A stretch of DNA of 64,000 nucleotides from Undibacterium umbellatum (GTDB taxonomy: Bacteria > Pseudomonadota > Gammaproteobacteria > Burkholderiales > Burkholderiaceae_D): positions 62,001 through 126,000 of the forward strand of contig NZ_JACOFX010000015.1 in NCBI RefSeq assembly GCF_014284125.1. Reading direction: 5' to 3'. This document shows, piece after piece, positions 9,867-17,700 of this stretch (position 1 is the first letter of the stretch; every line of letters begins with the position of its first letter). The translations under genes were made by a program, and so were the position numbers. The notes under the pieces are model-generated. The model had not been told where the DNA came from, did not search any database, and was given only the letters and a program-made list of their open reading frames with translations.

Positions 9867-10877
9867 ATGAACAACAAGGTGCTTTCAGTACAGGATGCGG
9901 TATTTCCGGCTCACCCGTTCTCGGGTTTGCTGGCGATAGGTCGCGAGCGTGACTGGCGTTTGCAAGAGATATTCCCGGCGCTTGAGCTGGATGCAGAAGG
10001 ACAGACATGCGGCGATGTACGCATCAGCTACATGCAAGCCAGGGAGAGTTTGCTGAGGGCGCTTCATCATGGCGGGGCAGACCTGGGGATATTGTCCGGC
10101 GCCCGCAAATCCCTGCCCGCACTGGGAGCGATGGGCAGCGGCATGCTGGCCCAGGCAACACTGTCAGACGCCATGCACTTCGGCCTGGAATACCAGTTGA
10201 TCGCCGGTGCCATGGTGCAATTACAACTGGAACCCGGTGAGCGCACATCGATACTGACAGCCCGCCCGCTGTTTGATGATAGCGAGTTACAGGATTTCCT
10301 CGATACCGACCACCTGGCAACTGCCATTAATGTCAGCCAAGCACTGTGTGGCCATGCCCTGCAAATCGAACGGGTAGAGTTGCGTGGCAAGCACCAGGCC
10401 AGCCGCTCAGTTGCCGAAGATTTTTTTGGCTGCCCGGTTGTCTATGGTGCCGATGTCAGTCGCATCATCGTCAACAACAGCGCACTCTCCACCTTGTTGA
10501 TCAACCCTGATCCAGAGCTTGCGGCAGATAGTAAAATGCGCTGTGATGCAGAGCTGGCCGCAGTCGGTCTGACAGGCAGGCAAAGCCTCTTGCACAAGCT
10601 GGTCAACCTGCAATGCGATTACCGCAGCGTGCCTGAACTGGCGCAAGCACTGGGCATCAGCGAACGTTCCCTGCACCGTCTGCTGGTGCGCGAAGGCTGC
10701 TCTTATTTTCAAATTGCAGAAAGCCTGCGCATGGAGAAAGCCAAGCATTTTCTGCGCAATACCAGCATCAGCCTGGACGATATTGCAGCGCTATTACATT
10801 ATTCAGACAGCCGCAGTTTTCGCCGTGCGTTCAAACGGGCAGTACATATGACGCCTTCGGAATTCAGGCAGCAGTAA
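9867..10877 (+). CDS. AraC-family transcriptional regulator
   Basis: The 336-residue protein has a C-terminal AraC/XylS DNA-binding domain of two helix-turn-helices at about residues 235-335. Its signature runs from SERSLHRLLVREGCSYFQI to YSDSRSFRRAFKRAVHMTPSEFR. The N-terminal 200 residues match the ligand-binding arm seen in OruR/ArgR-like or AraC_arabinose_bd regulators (LGILSGARKSLPALGAMG). The ATG follows AAGG. It is transcribed away from the GMC oxidoreductase, an arrangement common for regulators that activate a catabolic alcohol dehydrogenase. Inference: it senses the alcohol substrate or a product. It converges with the NHL lipoprotein gene 18 bp downstream. Confidence 0.9.
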   Translation: MNNKVLSVQDAVFPAHPFSGLLAIGRERDWRLQEIFPALELDAEGQTCGDVRISYMQARESLLRALHHGGADLGILSGARKSLPALGAMGSGMLAQATLSDAMHFGLEYQLIAGAMVQLQLEPGERTSILTARPLFDDSELQDFLDTDHLATAINVSQALCGHALQIERVELRGKHQASRSVAEDFFGCPVVYGADVSRIIVNNSALSTLLINPDPELAADSKMRCDAELAAVGLTGRQSLLHKLVNLQCDYRSVPELAQALGISERSLHRLLVREGCSYFQIAESLRMEKAKHFLRNTSISLDDIAALLHYSDSRSFRRAFKRAVHMTPSEFRQQ

Positions 10878-10895
10878 GTCTGTTTTCCAGCATTT

Positions 10896-11999
10896 TTATT
10901 GAGTCGGTATTTTCAGGATCGCACCTGTAGTCACGGCATATAACTGATTGTCTGGCCCGACTGCCAGACCACCCAGGTTTTGGAAAGAACCCGGCAAATT
11001 GCCTGTCTGTGTAGCGCTGTTGCCACGTGTACCTGCCAGATTGGTCACAGTCCCATTCGGGCTGATTTTTCGTATGACATTCTCGTCACTGACATAGATA
11101 CTGCCAGCCTTGTCCAGCACCAGCTGGTTCACACGTGTGAATCTTGCTGCCGCTCCTGTGCCATCAGTTGTGCCGTAATTGCCACTACTGCCTGCCACAG
11201 TCGTCACCACTCCGGCAGGAGTGATCTTGCGTAGGGAATTTGTTTCAGCGACATACACATTATCGTTATTGTCAGTGGCCAGAAAACTGCTGCCTGAAAA
11301 TCTTGCTGCAGCGCCTGTGCCGTCTTCTGAGCCAGATGCCTTGAGCATGCCTGCAAAAGTAGTGACGACACCAGTAGGGCTGATTTTTTGTATCGTGGTA
11401 TTCGTGTAACCGGTGTAGCTGGCATAGACGTTCCCGCTGCTATCAACAGCGACACCTCTGGCGCGGTAAGGCGTTCCAAAAGTGTTGCCCATGCCATCCC
11501 AGCCCAGCGGTGCACCGCTGTCAGCTAAGGTGCTTACCTTGCCGTCAGGGGTAATTTTACGAATCGAAAAATCAGCGACGTAGACGTTACCGCTACGGTC
11601 AACAGCTATTCCAGATGGGTCAAAAAAGCCAGCCGCAGCGCCATTGCCGTCTTTTCCCTCCCTCATACCTGCGGTACCTGCCAGCGTTGTCACATTACCA
11701 CCTGGGGTAATTTTGCGTATTGTGTTGCTGCCACGATCTGCGACATAGATATTGCCGGCAATATCGATTGCCATCCCTGAGAGGGAGTCGTGCGCAAACC
11801 GGGCATTGCTGGCAGCCCCGTCCTGGTAGCCTGGAGCATCAATTGCGCCTGCAAATACTGAAATCGCACTGGCAGGTTTGTCATTGACTACATGAGTAGC
11901 GGTGTTACTGCTCCCTCCACCACAGGCAGACAGCAGTACAGCAATGAGCAGGCAAGAGAAAGCTAAATGGTGTGTGCAGCGTATTTGAGCTGGTAGCAT
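10896..11999 (-). CDS. NHL-repeat beta-propeller lipoprotein
   Basis: The 367-residue protein has a type II signal peptide with a clear lipobox (LLSAC, Cys at about residue 26) followed by a Gly/Ser linker, so it is predicted to be a lipid-anchored envelope protein. The rest is six NHL-type blades with the recurring pattern GxAVDxxGNVYVAD...IRKI, spread from about residue 70 to the end and consistent with a six-bladed propeller. NHL propellers bind proteins, peptidoglycan or small ligands; a few are lyases, but no catalytic residues stand out. A Fur-like palindrome 24 bp before the ATG suggests control by iron. The gene follows the PAS kinase on the same strand but is separated from it by that operator. 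Confidence 0.85.
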   Translation of the reverse strand: MLPAQIRCTHHLAFSCLLIAVLLSACGGGSSNTATHVVNDKPASAISVFAGAIDAPGYQDGAASNARFAHDSLSGMAIDIAGNIYVADRGSNTIRKITPGGNVTTLAGTAGMREGKDGNGAAAGFFDPSGIAVDRSGNVYVADFSIRKITPDGKVSTLADSGAPLGWDGMGNTFGTPYRARGVAVDSSGNVYASYTGYTNTTIQKISPTGVVTTFAGMLKASGSEDGTGAAARFSGSSFLATDNNDNVYVAETNSLRKITPAGVVTTVAGSSGNYGTTDGTGAAARFTRVNQLVLDKAGSIYVSDENVIRKISPNGTVTNLAGTRGNSATQTGNLPGSFQNLGGLAVGPDNQLYAVTTGAILKIPTQ

Positions 12000-12022
12000 A
12001 TCTGGAAATTAAATTGTATTAA

Positions 12023-12037
12023 AGATAATTATTATCT
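12023..12037 (-). promoter_or_regulatory. Putative Fur box upstream of the NHL lipoprotein
   Basis: AGATAATTATTATCT is a perfect 7-1-7 inverted repeat. It matches the Fur 7-1-7 core TGATAATnATTATCA at 13 of 15 positions, the two outermost bases being swapped. It sits 24 bp before the ATG at 11999, where a bound repressor would block transcription. An AT-only hairpin without function is the alternative. Confidence 0.55.
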
Positions 12038-12056
12038 TTCAGGACTATACAACAAT

Positions 12057-14390
12057 TTAACGATAAACATCAAACTCAAACCAGAAAGTTGTCCCCTCCC
12101 CTGGGGCGCTGGTGAATCCAATTTGTCCATGCATTTTTTCCAGCATGGCCTTGGTAATCGATAAGCCCAGGCCAGTGCCACCTTTTTGCCGGGTATCGGT
12201 ACCATCGGCCTGGGTGAAAGGTTCAAACAAGTGTTCTTGAAACTCTGGTGCAATGCCCGCACCGCAGTCGCTGACTTCGACACGAAAGCGGGATTCGGTA
12301 TTGAGTATACGCAGGACGACGGCTTCACCTTCTTTGGAAAATTTCGCCGCATTCGAGATCAGGTTGGCCATGACTTGCATGAGCCTGTCATGGTCAGCCA
12401 GTATCCAGGCTTGCTGGGGATGTTGTTCCAGTTGCAGGCCGACCTTGAGCGAGGCGGCATAGGCCATATTCGATTCCAGGGAATTTTTGACCAGGGCCAC
12501 CAGGTCCATGGCTTCTGATTTGAAAATCATCTTGCCGCTGGCCAGCTTGTCCATATCCAGAATATCATTGACCAGGGTAATCAGACGTTTGCTGTTATTG
12601 TGGGCGATGCGTATCAGATGTTCCGCCTGTTTCGGCAGCACACCACTGACACCCGATTCCAGCAGGCTCAGTGAACCGCGTATCGAGGTCAGCGGGGTAC
12701 GCAACTCATGGCTGACGACAGAAATGAATTCTGTCTTCAATCGGTTCATGCGCAACCTGTCGCTGATATCCATGGCAAAGGCCACCCAGCCCCGTTCAGA
12801 GTTTTCCAGGTGGCTGAGGCCGACCAGGATAGGCACACCAACATTCTCACCCTGTTGCAACATGATTTCGAAAGGCGCGGTAGTGCCAGTCTGTATCAAT
12901 TCCTTATATGCCTGCTGGCAGATTTTCAAATCCTGATGGGACAGCAGGGTGTCCCAGGCGGTATTCTGGGTCAGCAAATAGTCGCGGTCATAGCCACTGA
13001 ACTGGGTAAACACATCATTAACATCCAGTATCTGGCCGGCTTCATTGCCCTGGATAATGCCGATCAGGCTGGAATTCATCAACCTTTGCAGGCGTTGTTC
13101 ACTGGTGCGCAAGGCATCCAGCGTCAATCTTTGTTCGGTGACATCTTCTATCATCCAGACTGCGCCACGGACATAGCTTTCCATCGGCAAGGCGCGTCCT
13201 GCTACACGGCCAGTGAAAGATTCGCCATTGAAGCGTCGCAACTGCCATTCCAGTTCCACCAATTCATCCGCCTGCAAGCCGGGGACAACCCGGGCGCTAA
13301 AAGCCTGGTAATCTTCCGGTCCCTGATACAGGAAAGTGGTCTTCACACCTATCATGGCCTGGGCGTCAGGGAAGCGGCAGAGTTCTGCCAGTGCCTTGTT
13401 GGCCCTGACGATGGCGCCATCGCTGACAAACATGATGCCTACTGGCGCATTGGTGATGAGGATTTCCAGTTCCCTGGCTAACTCCTTGTAGCGGTTCTTG
13501 TTAGCTTCGAGCAACTCCTGGTTATGCCTGAGCATTTCCTCGGTTTGTTTGCGTTCGGTGATATCGATATGCGTACCTACCATGCGCAAAGGCTTGCCTT
13601 TGCTATCCCATTCGACGATGCTGCCGAGCGACATGATCCAGCGCCACTCACCTGCCTTGTTTTTTTGCCTGAATTCAGCGTGGTAATCGGTGTTGCCCTG
13701 GGTTGCGGCATGGCTTTTATAGGCGCGCTTGAGATGAGCGACATCATCGGGATGCACCGCCGTTCCCCAGAAATATTCCCAGAACTGCTGGGGCTGGTCA
13801 AAATCACCGGGCTCATAGCCCAGCATCTGCAAATATTCAGCACTGAAATTACCTGCACCAGTTTGCAGGTTGATGTCATACAAACCCTGATTTGAGGCCT
13901 TCATCACCAGGCGGCGCTGGCGTTCGGCGGCCTGCAATCTTTGCTCGGTCAGTTTGCGTTCGGTATTGTCACTCAGGAAACCATGCCAGAGTACGCTGCC
14001 ATCCGGTAGTGCTTCAGGCGTGGCATCGCCAACTACCCAGCGGTCCAGGCCATCGTCAGAAATGATGCGGTATTCCTGATGCCAGAGGCTGAGTTCGGCA
14101 AAAGACTTGCGCACCGTTGCCACCATCCGTGGCAGGTCTTCAGGATGGACTTTGGCAAACATGAAGCTGGCATCTTCACGCAATTGTTCTGCCTTGACGC
14201 CAAAAAAGGCTTCTACCGCATCGCTGGCATAGGGCAGGCAAAACCGTCCATCAGGGTAGCGCCGGAATTGATAAAACATACCGGGCAGGCAGCGCGAAAA
14301 ATTCGACAACAAGGCGTGACTGCGCTGCAATGCTGCCAGATCATTTTCGTCCGGCTTTAGTTTGGCTGACATTGCAGGGTCTTCAGACAT
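12057..14390 (-). CDS. Multi-PAS sensor histidine kinase (cytoplasmic, 777 aa)
   Basis: Four PAS-type segments are visible at about residues 25-135, 155-280, 315-420 and 430-545. At least one ends in the PAC-like RMVGTHIDITERKQ. They are followed by a HisKA domain with the phospho-acceptor His near residue 557 (VSHELRTPL) and a HATPase_c domain with N, G1 and G2 boxes (NLISNAAKF, GAGIAP, GGTGLGLSI). There is no transmembrane segment and no receiver domain, so the sensor is probably soluble and signals to a separate regulator encoded elsewhere. Its ATG is 17 bp after the stop of the thioredoxin-like gene, so they are likely cotranscribed. The PAS ligands (redox, oxygen or light) are not determinable here. 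Confidence 0.93.
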   Translation of the reverse strand: MSEDPAMSAKLKPDENDLAALQRSHALLSNFSRCLPGMFYQFRRYPDGRFCLPYASDAVEAFFGVKAEQLREDASFMFAKVHPEDLPRMVATVRKSFAELSLWHQEYRIISDDGLDRWVVGDATPEALPDGSVLWHGFLSDNTERKLTEQRLQAAERQRRLVMKASNQGLYDINLQTGAGNFSAEYLQMLGYEPGDFDQPQQFWEYFWGTAVHPDDVAHLKRAYKSHAATQGNTDYHAEFRQKNKAGEWRWIMSLGSIVEWDSKGKPLRMVGTHIDITERKQTEEMLRHNQELLEANKNRYKELARELEILITNAPVGIMFVSDGAIVRANKALAELCRFPDAQAMIGVKTTFLYQGPEDYQAFSARVVPGLQADELVELEWQLRRFNGESFTGRVAGRALPMESYVRGAVWMIEDVTEQRLTLDALRTSEQRLQRLMNSSLIGIIQGNEAGQILDVNDVFTQFSGYDRDYLLTQNTAWDTLLSHQDLKICQQAYKELIQTGTTAPFEIMLQQGENVGVPILVGLSHLENSERGWVAFAMDISDRLRMNRLKTEFISVVSHELRTPLTSIRGSLSLLESGVSGVLPKQAEHLIRIAHNNSKRLITLVNDILDMDKLASGKMIFKSEAMDLVALVKNSLESNMAYAASLKVGLQLEQHPQQAWILADHDRLMQVMANLISNAAKFSKEGEAVVLRILNTESRFRVEVSDCGAGIAPEFQEHLFEPFTQADGTDTRQKGGTGLGLSITKAMLEKMHGQIGFTSAPGEGTTFWFEFDVYR

Positions 14391-14407
14391 GCCCGTTCAC
14401 TTGTTAA

Positions 14408-14878
14408 TCAGCGATACAGCGCTGTGATTTCATCAAAGAAATCGTAGACGCCTTGCTCACTCATCTTGCGCGCATTTGACAATTCACCGCCTTTGGAAGC
14501 ATACAGCACACTATTGTCAGGGCGTAGCAAGACCGCCGCCGGTATGCCTTTTTTGGTGGGGTTGCCGTACAAGTCGACCAGTTCCTTGTTTTTATCAAAC
14601 TGGCCTACATTCACTTTTACCGTAATGAACTTGCTGGCGAGCAGGGCCTCGTTTTTGCCGTGCATGGATTTATCGAGTTCCAGGCAATCCTTGCACCAGT
14701 TTGCGCCAAAGATGACCAGGACTTTTTTATCCACTTTTCTGGCTTCCGCCAGCGCCTGGCTGACAGCCGCCTTGGCATCGGCCGTTTCGTCATAAGCTTG
14801 CGGTGGAGCGGCGCTGGCCGGGTTGATAAGCCATGCCAGACTCAGTGTGAAAATCAGGGAAAGCAGTTTTTTCATCAT
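14408..14878 (-). CDS. Exported thioredoxin-family protein
   Basis: The 156-residue protein has a signal peptide (residues 1-23, ending ASA) and a thioredoxin fold with the redox motif WCKDC, cysteines 62 and 65. The later cis-Pro region reads KKGIPAAVLL. The sequence resembles periplasmic DUF255/DsbD-gamma-like thioredoxins that reduce or monitor substrates outside the cytoplasm. It precedes the multi-PAS kinase by 17 bp on the same strand, which raises the possibility that it belongs to a redox-sensing circuit. This is inference from position only. Either of two adjacent ATG codons could be the start. Confidence 0.88.
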   Translation of the reverse strand: MMKKLLSLIFTLSLAWLINPASAAPPQAYDETADAKAAVSQALAEARKVDKKVLVIFGANWCKDCLELDKSMHGKNEALLASKFITVKVNVGQFDKNKELVDLYGNPTKKGIPAAVLLRPDNSVLYASKGGELSNARKMSEQGVYDFFDEITALYR

Positions 14879-14985
14879 CGTTCCATCAGAAAATTCAAGA
14901 GAAAAAGCAATACATGCATGGTCAGTCTATCTTAGCTTAAACCGTATCTGGCTGTAATTTCTTGTTGTCGGCAAACCTTGTTTTG

Positions 14986-15001
14986 CTGTATGTATATTCA
15001 G
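14986..15001 (+). promoter_or_regulatory. LexA (SOS) box upstream of dinB
   Basis: CTGTATGTATATTCAG matches the CTGT-N8-ACAG LexA consensus with one mismatch in the right arm and an AT-rich centre. It overlaps the -35-like TTCAGT at 14997-15002. A TAAAAT -10 at 15021-15026 lies 18 bp further on. LexA bound here would block polymerase. Confidence 0.75.
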
Positions 15002-15097
15002 TTATTTCGCTGTTTCAGGATAAAATAGTGTATTTCCTTGTGAACCTGCCAGGACCTTTTGAAAAAAATGATCGACGGATGGCGATTATTGATTGCT

Positions 15098-16255
15098 ATG
15101 AATAATAAATCACGCAGGATTGCTCATCTGGACATGGATGCCTTTTATGCATCTGTGGAACTATTGAGATATCCAGAGCTACGGGGGCAAGCCGTACTCA
15201 TAGGTGGGGGTTCCTCACATCGCCCGATTCCAAAAGGCGATGGCACGCATGAATTTTCACGGATAAAGGACTATGTCGGGCGTGGTGTTGCAACCACTTC
15301 GACCTATGCTGCGCGGGCGCTCGGCATATTTTCCGCAATGGGTATCATGAAGGCTGCGAAGCTGGCACCGGATGTGTATTTACTGCCTACAGATTTTGAG
15401 TCTTATCGTCATTATTCGCGTCTTTTTAAAGAAGCAGTTGGCAAGATTGCTCCCAAAATTGAAAATCGCGGTATAGATGAAATTTATATCGACCTGACCG
15501 ATCATCCGCAAGAAACCCACGCCCTGGCAAGCAGTTTGAAACAGGCAGTGAATGAAGCAACTGGCCTGACCTGCTCCATTTGTGTTGCACCAAATAAGTT
15601 GTTGGCAAAAATCGGATCCGATCTGGATAAACCTGATGGACTGACTATCCTGGATTTGGAAGACGTGCCAACACGTATATGGCCTTTGTCTGTGAAAAAG
15701 GTGAATGGGATAGGTCCAAAATCAACTGAGCGCCTGGCGAGCCTGGGTATCAACACCGTTGGCGAGCTGGCAAATGCAGACCTGGGTTTGCTGCAAACTA
15801 CCTTCGGCAGTAATTACGCCGGGTGGCTATACAATGCGGCCCGTGGCATTGATGACAGGGAGATATCAACTGAGTCAGAACCCAAGGTCATCAGCAGGGA
15901 AACCACGTTTGACCGCGACTTGCATGCCGTTCATGACAAGGCAGTATTGACCGATATTTTCACCGATCTTTGTTATCGCCTGGCGAAGGATTTGACAGTG
16001 AAGGGATACCGCTGCAAAACTGTAGGCATTAAGATCCGTTACACGGATTTCCGTATTTCGACACGCGACATGACCATCCCTGTAGCAACTGCCGATCCCG
16101 CCATCATACGCAAGGCAGCCGGGGAATGTCTGCGTCGGGTGGCACTGGAAAACCGCTTTCGCTTGTTAGGAGTCAGGGCCAGTGCCCTGGTGAGAGAAGC
16201 AGACGTCATCAATGAGCGCCAGGTGAGCCAGGGTATGTTGTTTGAGGATCCATAA
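15098..16255 (+). CDS. dinB: Y-family DNA polymerase (DinB / Pol IV type)
   Basis: This error-prone translesion polymerase has the first catalytic motif HLDMDAFYASVE (Asp12, Asp14) and the second acidic pair in RGIDEIYIDLTD (Asp127, Glu128). Helix-hairpin-helix residues (KVNGIGPKSTERLASLGI) follow, then the little-finger domain and a C-terminal clamp-binding motif QGMLF. Two features differ from E. coli DinB: the second motif reads GIDE where SLDE is usual, and residues 38-62 carry a charged insertion. I start at ATG 15098 because conserved sequence begins there. TTG 15059, with AGGA four bases upstream, and ATG 15068 are real alternatives. An SOS box precedes it. It converges with the solute-binding protein gene after 8 bp. 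Confidence 0.92.
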   Translation: MNNKSRRIAHLDMDAFYASVELLRYPELRGQAVLIGGGSSHRPIPKGDGTHEFSRIKDYVGRGVATTSTYAARALGIFSAMGIMKAAKLAPDVYLLPTDFESYRHYSRLFKEAVGKIAPKIENRGIDEIYIDLTDHPQETHALASSLKQAVNEATGLTCSICVAPNKLLAKIGSDLDKPDGLTILDLEDVPTRIWPLSVKKVNGIGPKSTERLASLGINTVGELANADLGLLQTTFGSNYAGWLYNAARGIDDREISTESEPKVISRETTFDRDLHAVHDKAVLTDIFTDLCYRLAKDLTVKGYRCKTVGIKIRYTDFRISTRDMTIPVATADPAIIRKAAGECLRRVALENRFRLLGVRASALVREADVINERQVSQGMLFEDP

Positions 16256-16263
16256 ATTGAACT

Positions 16264-17037
16264 TTATGGCTGGGCACTTTGCATTTGTTGGAAGTACAGG
16301 TTTTCTATTCTTCTGAGATTGAGTTTTTCCAGATAGGGATTGATGAGTTGCTGATATTTCAACCCACGTTCATTGCGCTGGAAGCAAATGTGCAACGAAA
16401 AATTGATGATTTCCTTGGGGTGGAAAATAATGCTTTCCTGGCCGCTTTTGAGGCTTGGTTCGGTAATCAGCAACTGCCGCAAGACATCCTTGCTGATGAC
16501 CACCAGGTCGACACGTCCAGCCATCAATTTGCGCAAATTGCTGATGTCTGAAGGTGCCACATCCAGTTTTAATTGTTCTTTTTTAACCTGGGCATCAAAT
16601 TCCTCGCCATTGGCATAGTCTCGCACAACCCCTATGGTCAAGCCCTTCAGGTCGGCGTAATTTTTCCAGTCGAAATGCCTGTTTTTGACAGCAGCCAGGC
16701 CAACGATGCTATTCCCCAGCGGGCCGGAAAAATAACAGGTTTTTTCCCGCTCCTTCAAATAAAAGGCCGGGAAATATCCAGCGTAAGCAGGGTCCTTTTG
16801 CCCCAGTTGCACAGCACGGCTCCACGGGGTGTAACTGATTTGGGTATCCATCCCCGCTTGCAAGGCAGCTGCCTTGACGATGACCGAAGTTAATCCTTCA
16901 TCAGGCAGATGTTTGCCAACATACGGTGCCCATTCCAGCGAAGCCAGTTGCATGACAGGTCTGCCGGTCGCCAGTGATGCGCTACCAGAAAGGCAGCTAG
17001 CAATAATAACAAGAGAGCGAAAAACCCGGACACTCAT
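16264..17037 (-). CDS. Periplasmic solute-binding protein, ABC transporter family 3 type
   Basis: The 257-residue protein has a signal peptide (about residues 1-24) and the bilobed fold of family 3 periplasmic binding proteins. Recognisable segments are LEWAPYVGKHLPDEGLTSVI near the start, YFSGPLGNSIVGLAAVK and the hinge LKGLTIGVVRDYANGEEFD. Such proteins bind amino acids or similar small solutes. Many stand-alone members act as sensory or orphan receptors. No permease or ATPase gene is nearby, so transport through a partner encoded elsewhere, or a sensing role, is possible. It lies 56 bp downstream of the HD-domain gene on the same strand. The ligand is unknown. Confidence 0.85.
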   Translation of the reverse strand: MSVRVFRSLVIIASCLSGSASLATGRPVMQLASLEWAPYVGKHLPDEGLTSVIVKAAALQAGMDTQISYTPWSRAVQLGQKDPAYAGYFPAFYLKEREKTCYFSGPLGNSIVGLAAVKNRHFDWKNYADLKGLTIGVVRDYANGEEFDAQVKKEQLKLDVAPSDISNLRKLMAGRVDLVVISKDVLRQLLITEPSLKSGQESIIFHPKEIINFSLHICFQRNERGLKYQQLINPYLEKLNLRRIENLYFQQMQSAQP

Positions 17038-17093
17038 GGTGGTGGCTTTGCGTTGGCAAAAACTCAGTGTAGCCCAAGTCTGCTGCCCAGATT

Positions 17094-17627
17094 TTAAGAG
17101 ATAGTTACAAGCCTGCTGCGTTGTAATCTTTCACTGCCATCTGCAGCGATTGTTTCAAATACATCGTCCAGCCTGGTGAACACATCCCAGTGATCAACTT
17201 GTTTTTGTAGCGCAATGGCCTGGATTAGTTTGAGCTCCAGTTCCGCTTCTCGCTTGCCCTTCCATAATTTGTCGGCAGCAGCGACGGCTAATTCTTCCAG
17301 ACTCAGGTCGCCATGTTGCCATTGCGCGTGTGTCACGCAACACCTTGCCGCTGCGGCTTGTACACCTTGCGCCAGCAGCATTTTTTCACCAGCAGGTTCA
17401 TGCATTGAGCCAGGGCCATCCAGTTCATGAGGGTGCAGGATTTTGCCTGCGTCATGGATGGCAGTACCAAGACGTATCAGATTTGCATCGAACTGCACAT
17501 CCATGTCTTCAAAGTTTGAAATCAATAATTCTGCTGCTTCGCCCACCAGTTTTACGTGGGTCAGCAAACGCTCTGAGGCACCCAGGCATGACAGTAACTG
17601 GTAGGCTTCTGCTTTAGTGTTAAGCAT
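17094..17627 (-). CDS. HD-domain phosphohydrolase
   Basis: The protein (177 residues from the ATG at 17627; a TTG three codons earlier is the alternative) carries a metal-binding HD motif in LGTAIHDAGK. There is an upstream His in LLTHVKLVGEAAELL and a downstream His in CVTHAQW, the spacing expected for HD hydrolases acting on nucleotides or phosphate esters. It is cytoplasmic and has no extra domain. It lies between an M16 peptidase gene, from which a terminator divides it, and the solute-binding protein gene. The substrate cannot be deduced. Confidence 0.8.
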   Translation of the reverse strand: MLNTKAEAYQLLSCLGASERLLTHVKLVGEAAELLISNFEDMDVQFDANLIRLGTAIHDAGKILHPHELDGPGSMHEPAGEKMLLAQGVQAAAARCCVTHAQWQHGDLSLEELAVAAADKLWKGKREAELELKLIQAIALQKQVDHWDVFTRLDDVFETIAADGSERLQRSRLVTIS

Positions 17628-17654
17628 GGCAAGCAATCAAAAAAACAATAAAAA

Positions 17655-17682
17655 AGGCTTGCACAACATATTGCGCAAGCCT
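17655..17682 (-). terminator. Rho-independent terminator after the M16 gene at 17701-20475
   Basis: An 8-bp stem (AGGCTTGC/GCAAGCCT) extends by three inner pairs after a mismatch. On the minus strand it is followed by a T-rich tract. It lies 18 bp past the stop codon. Confidence 0.8.
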
Positions 17683-17700
17683 GTCCGTTACTGAAAAAGC

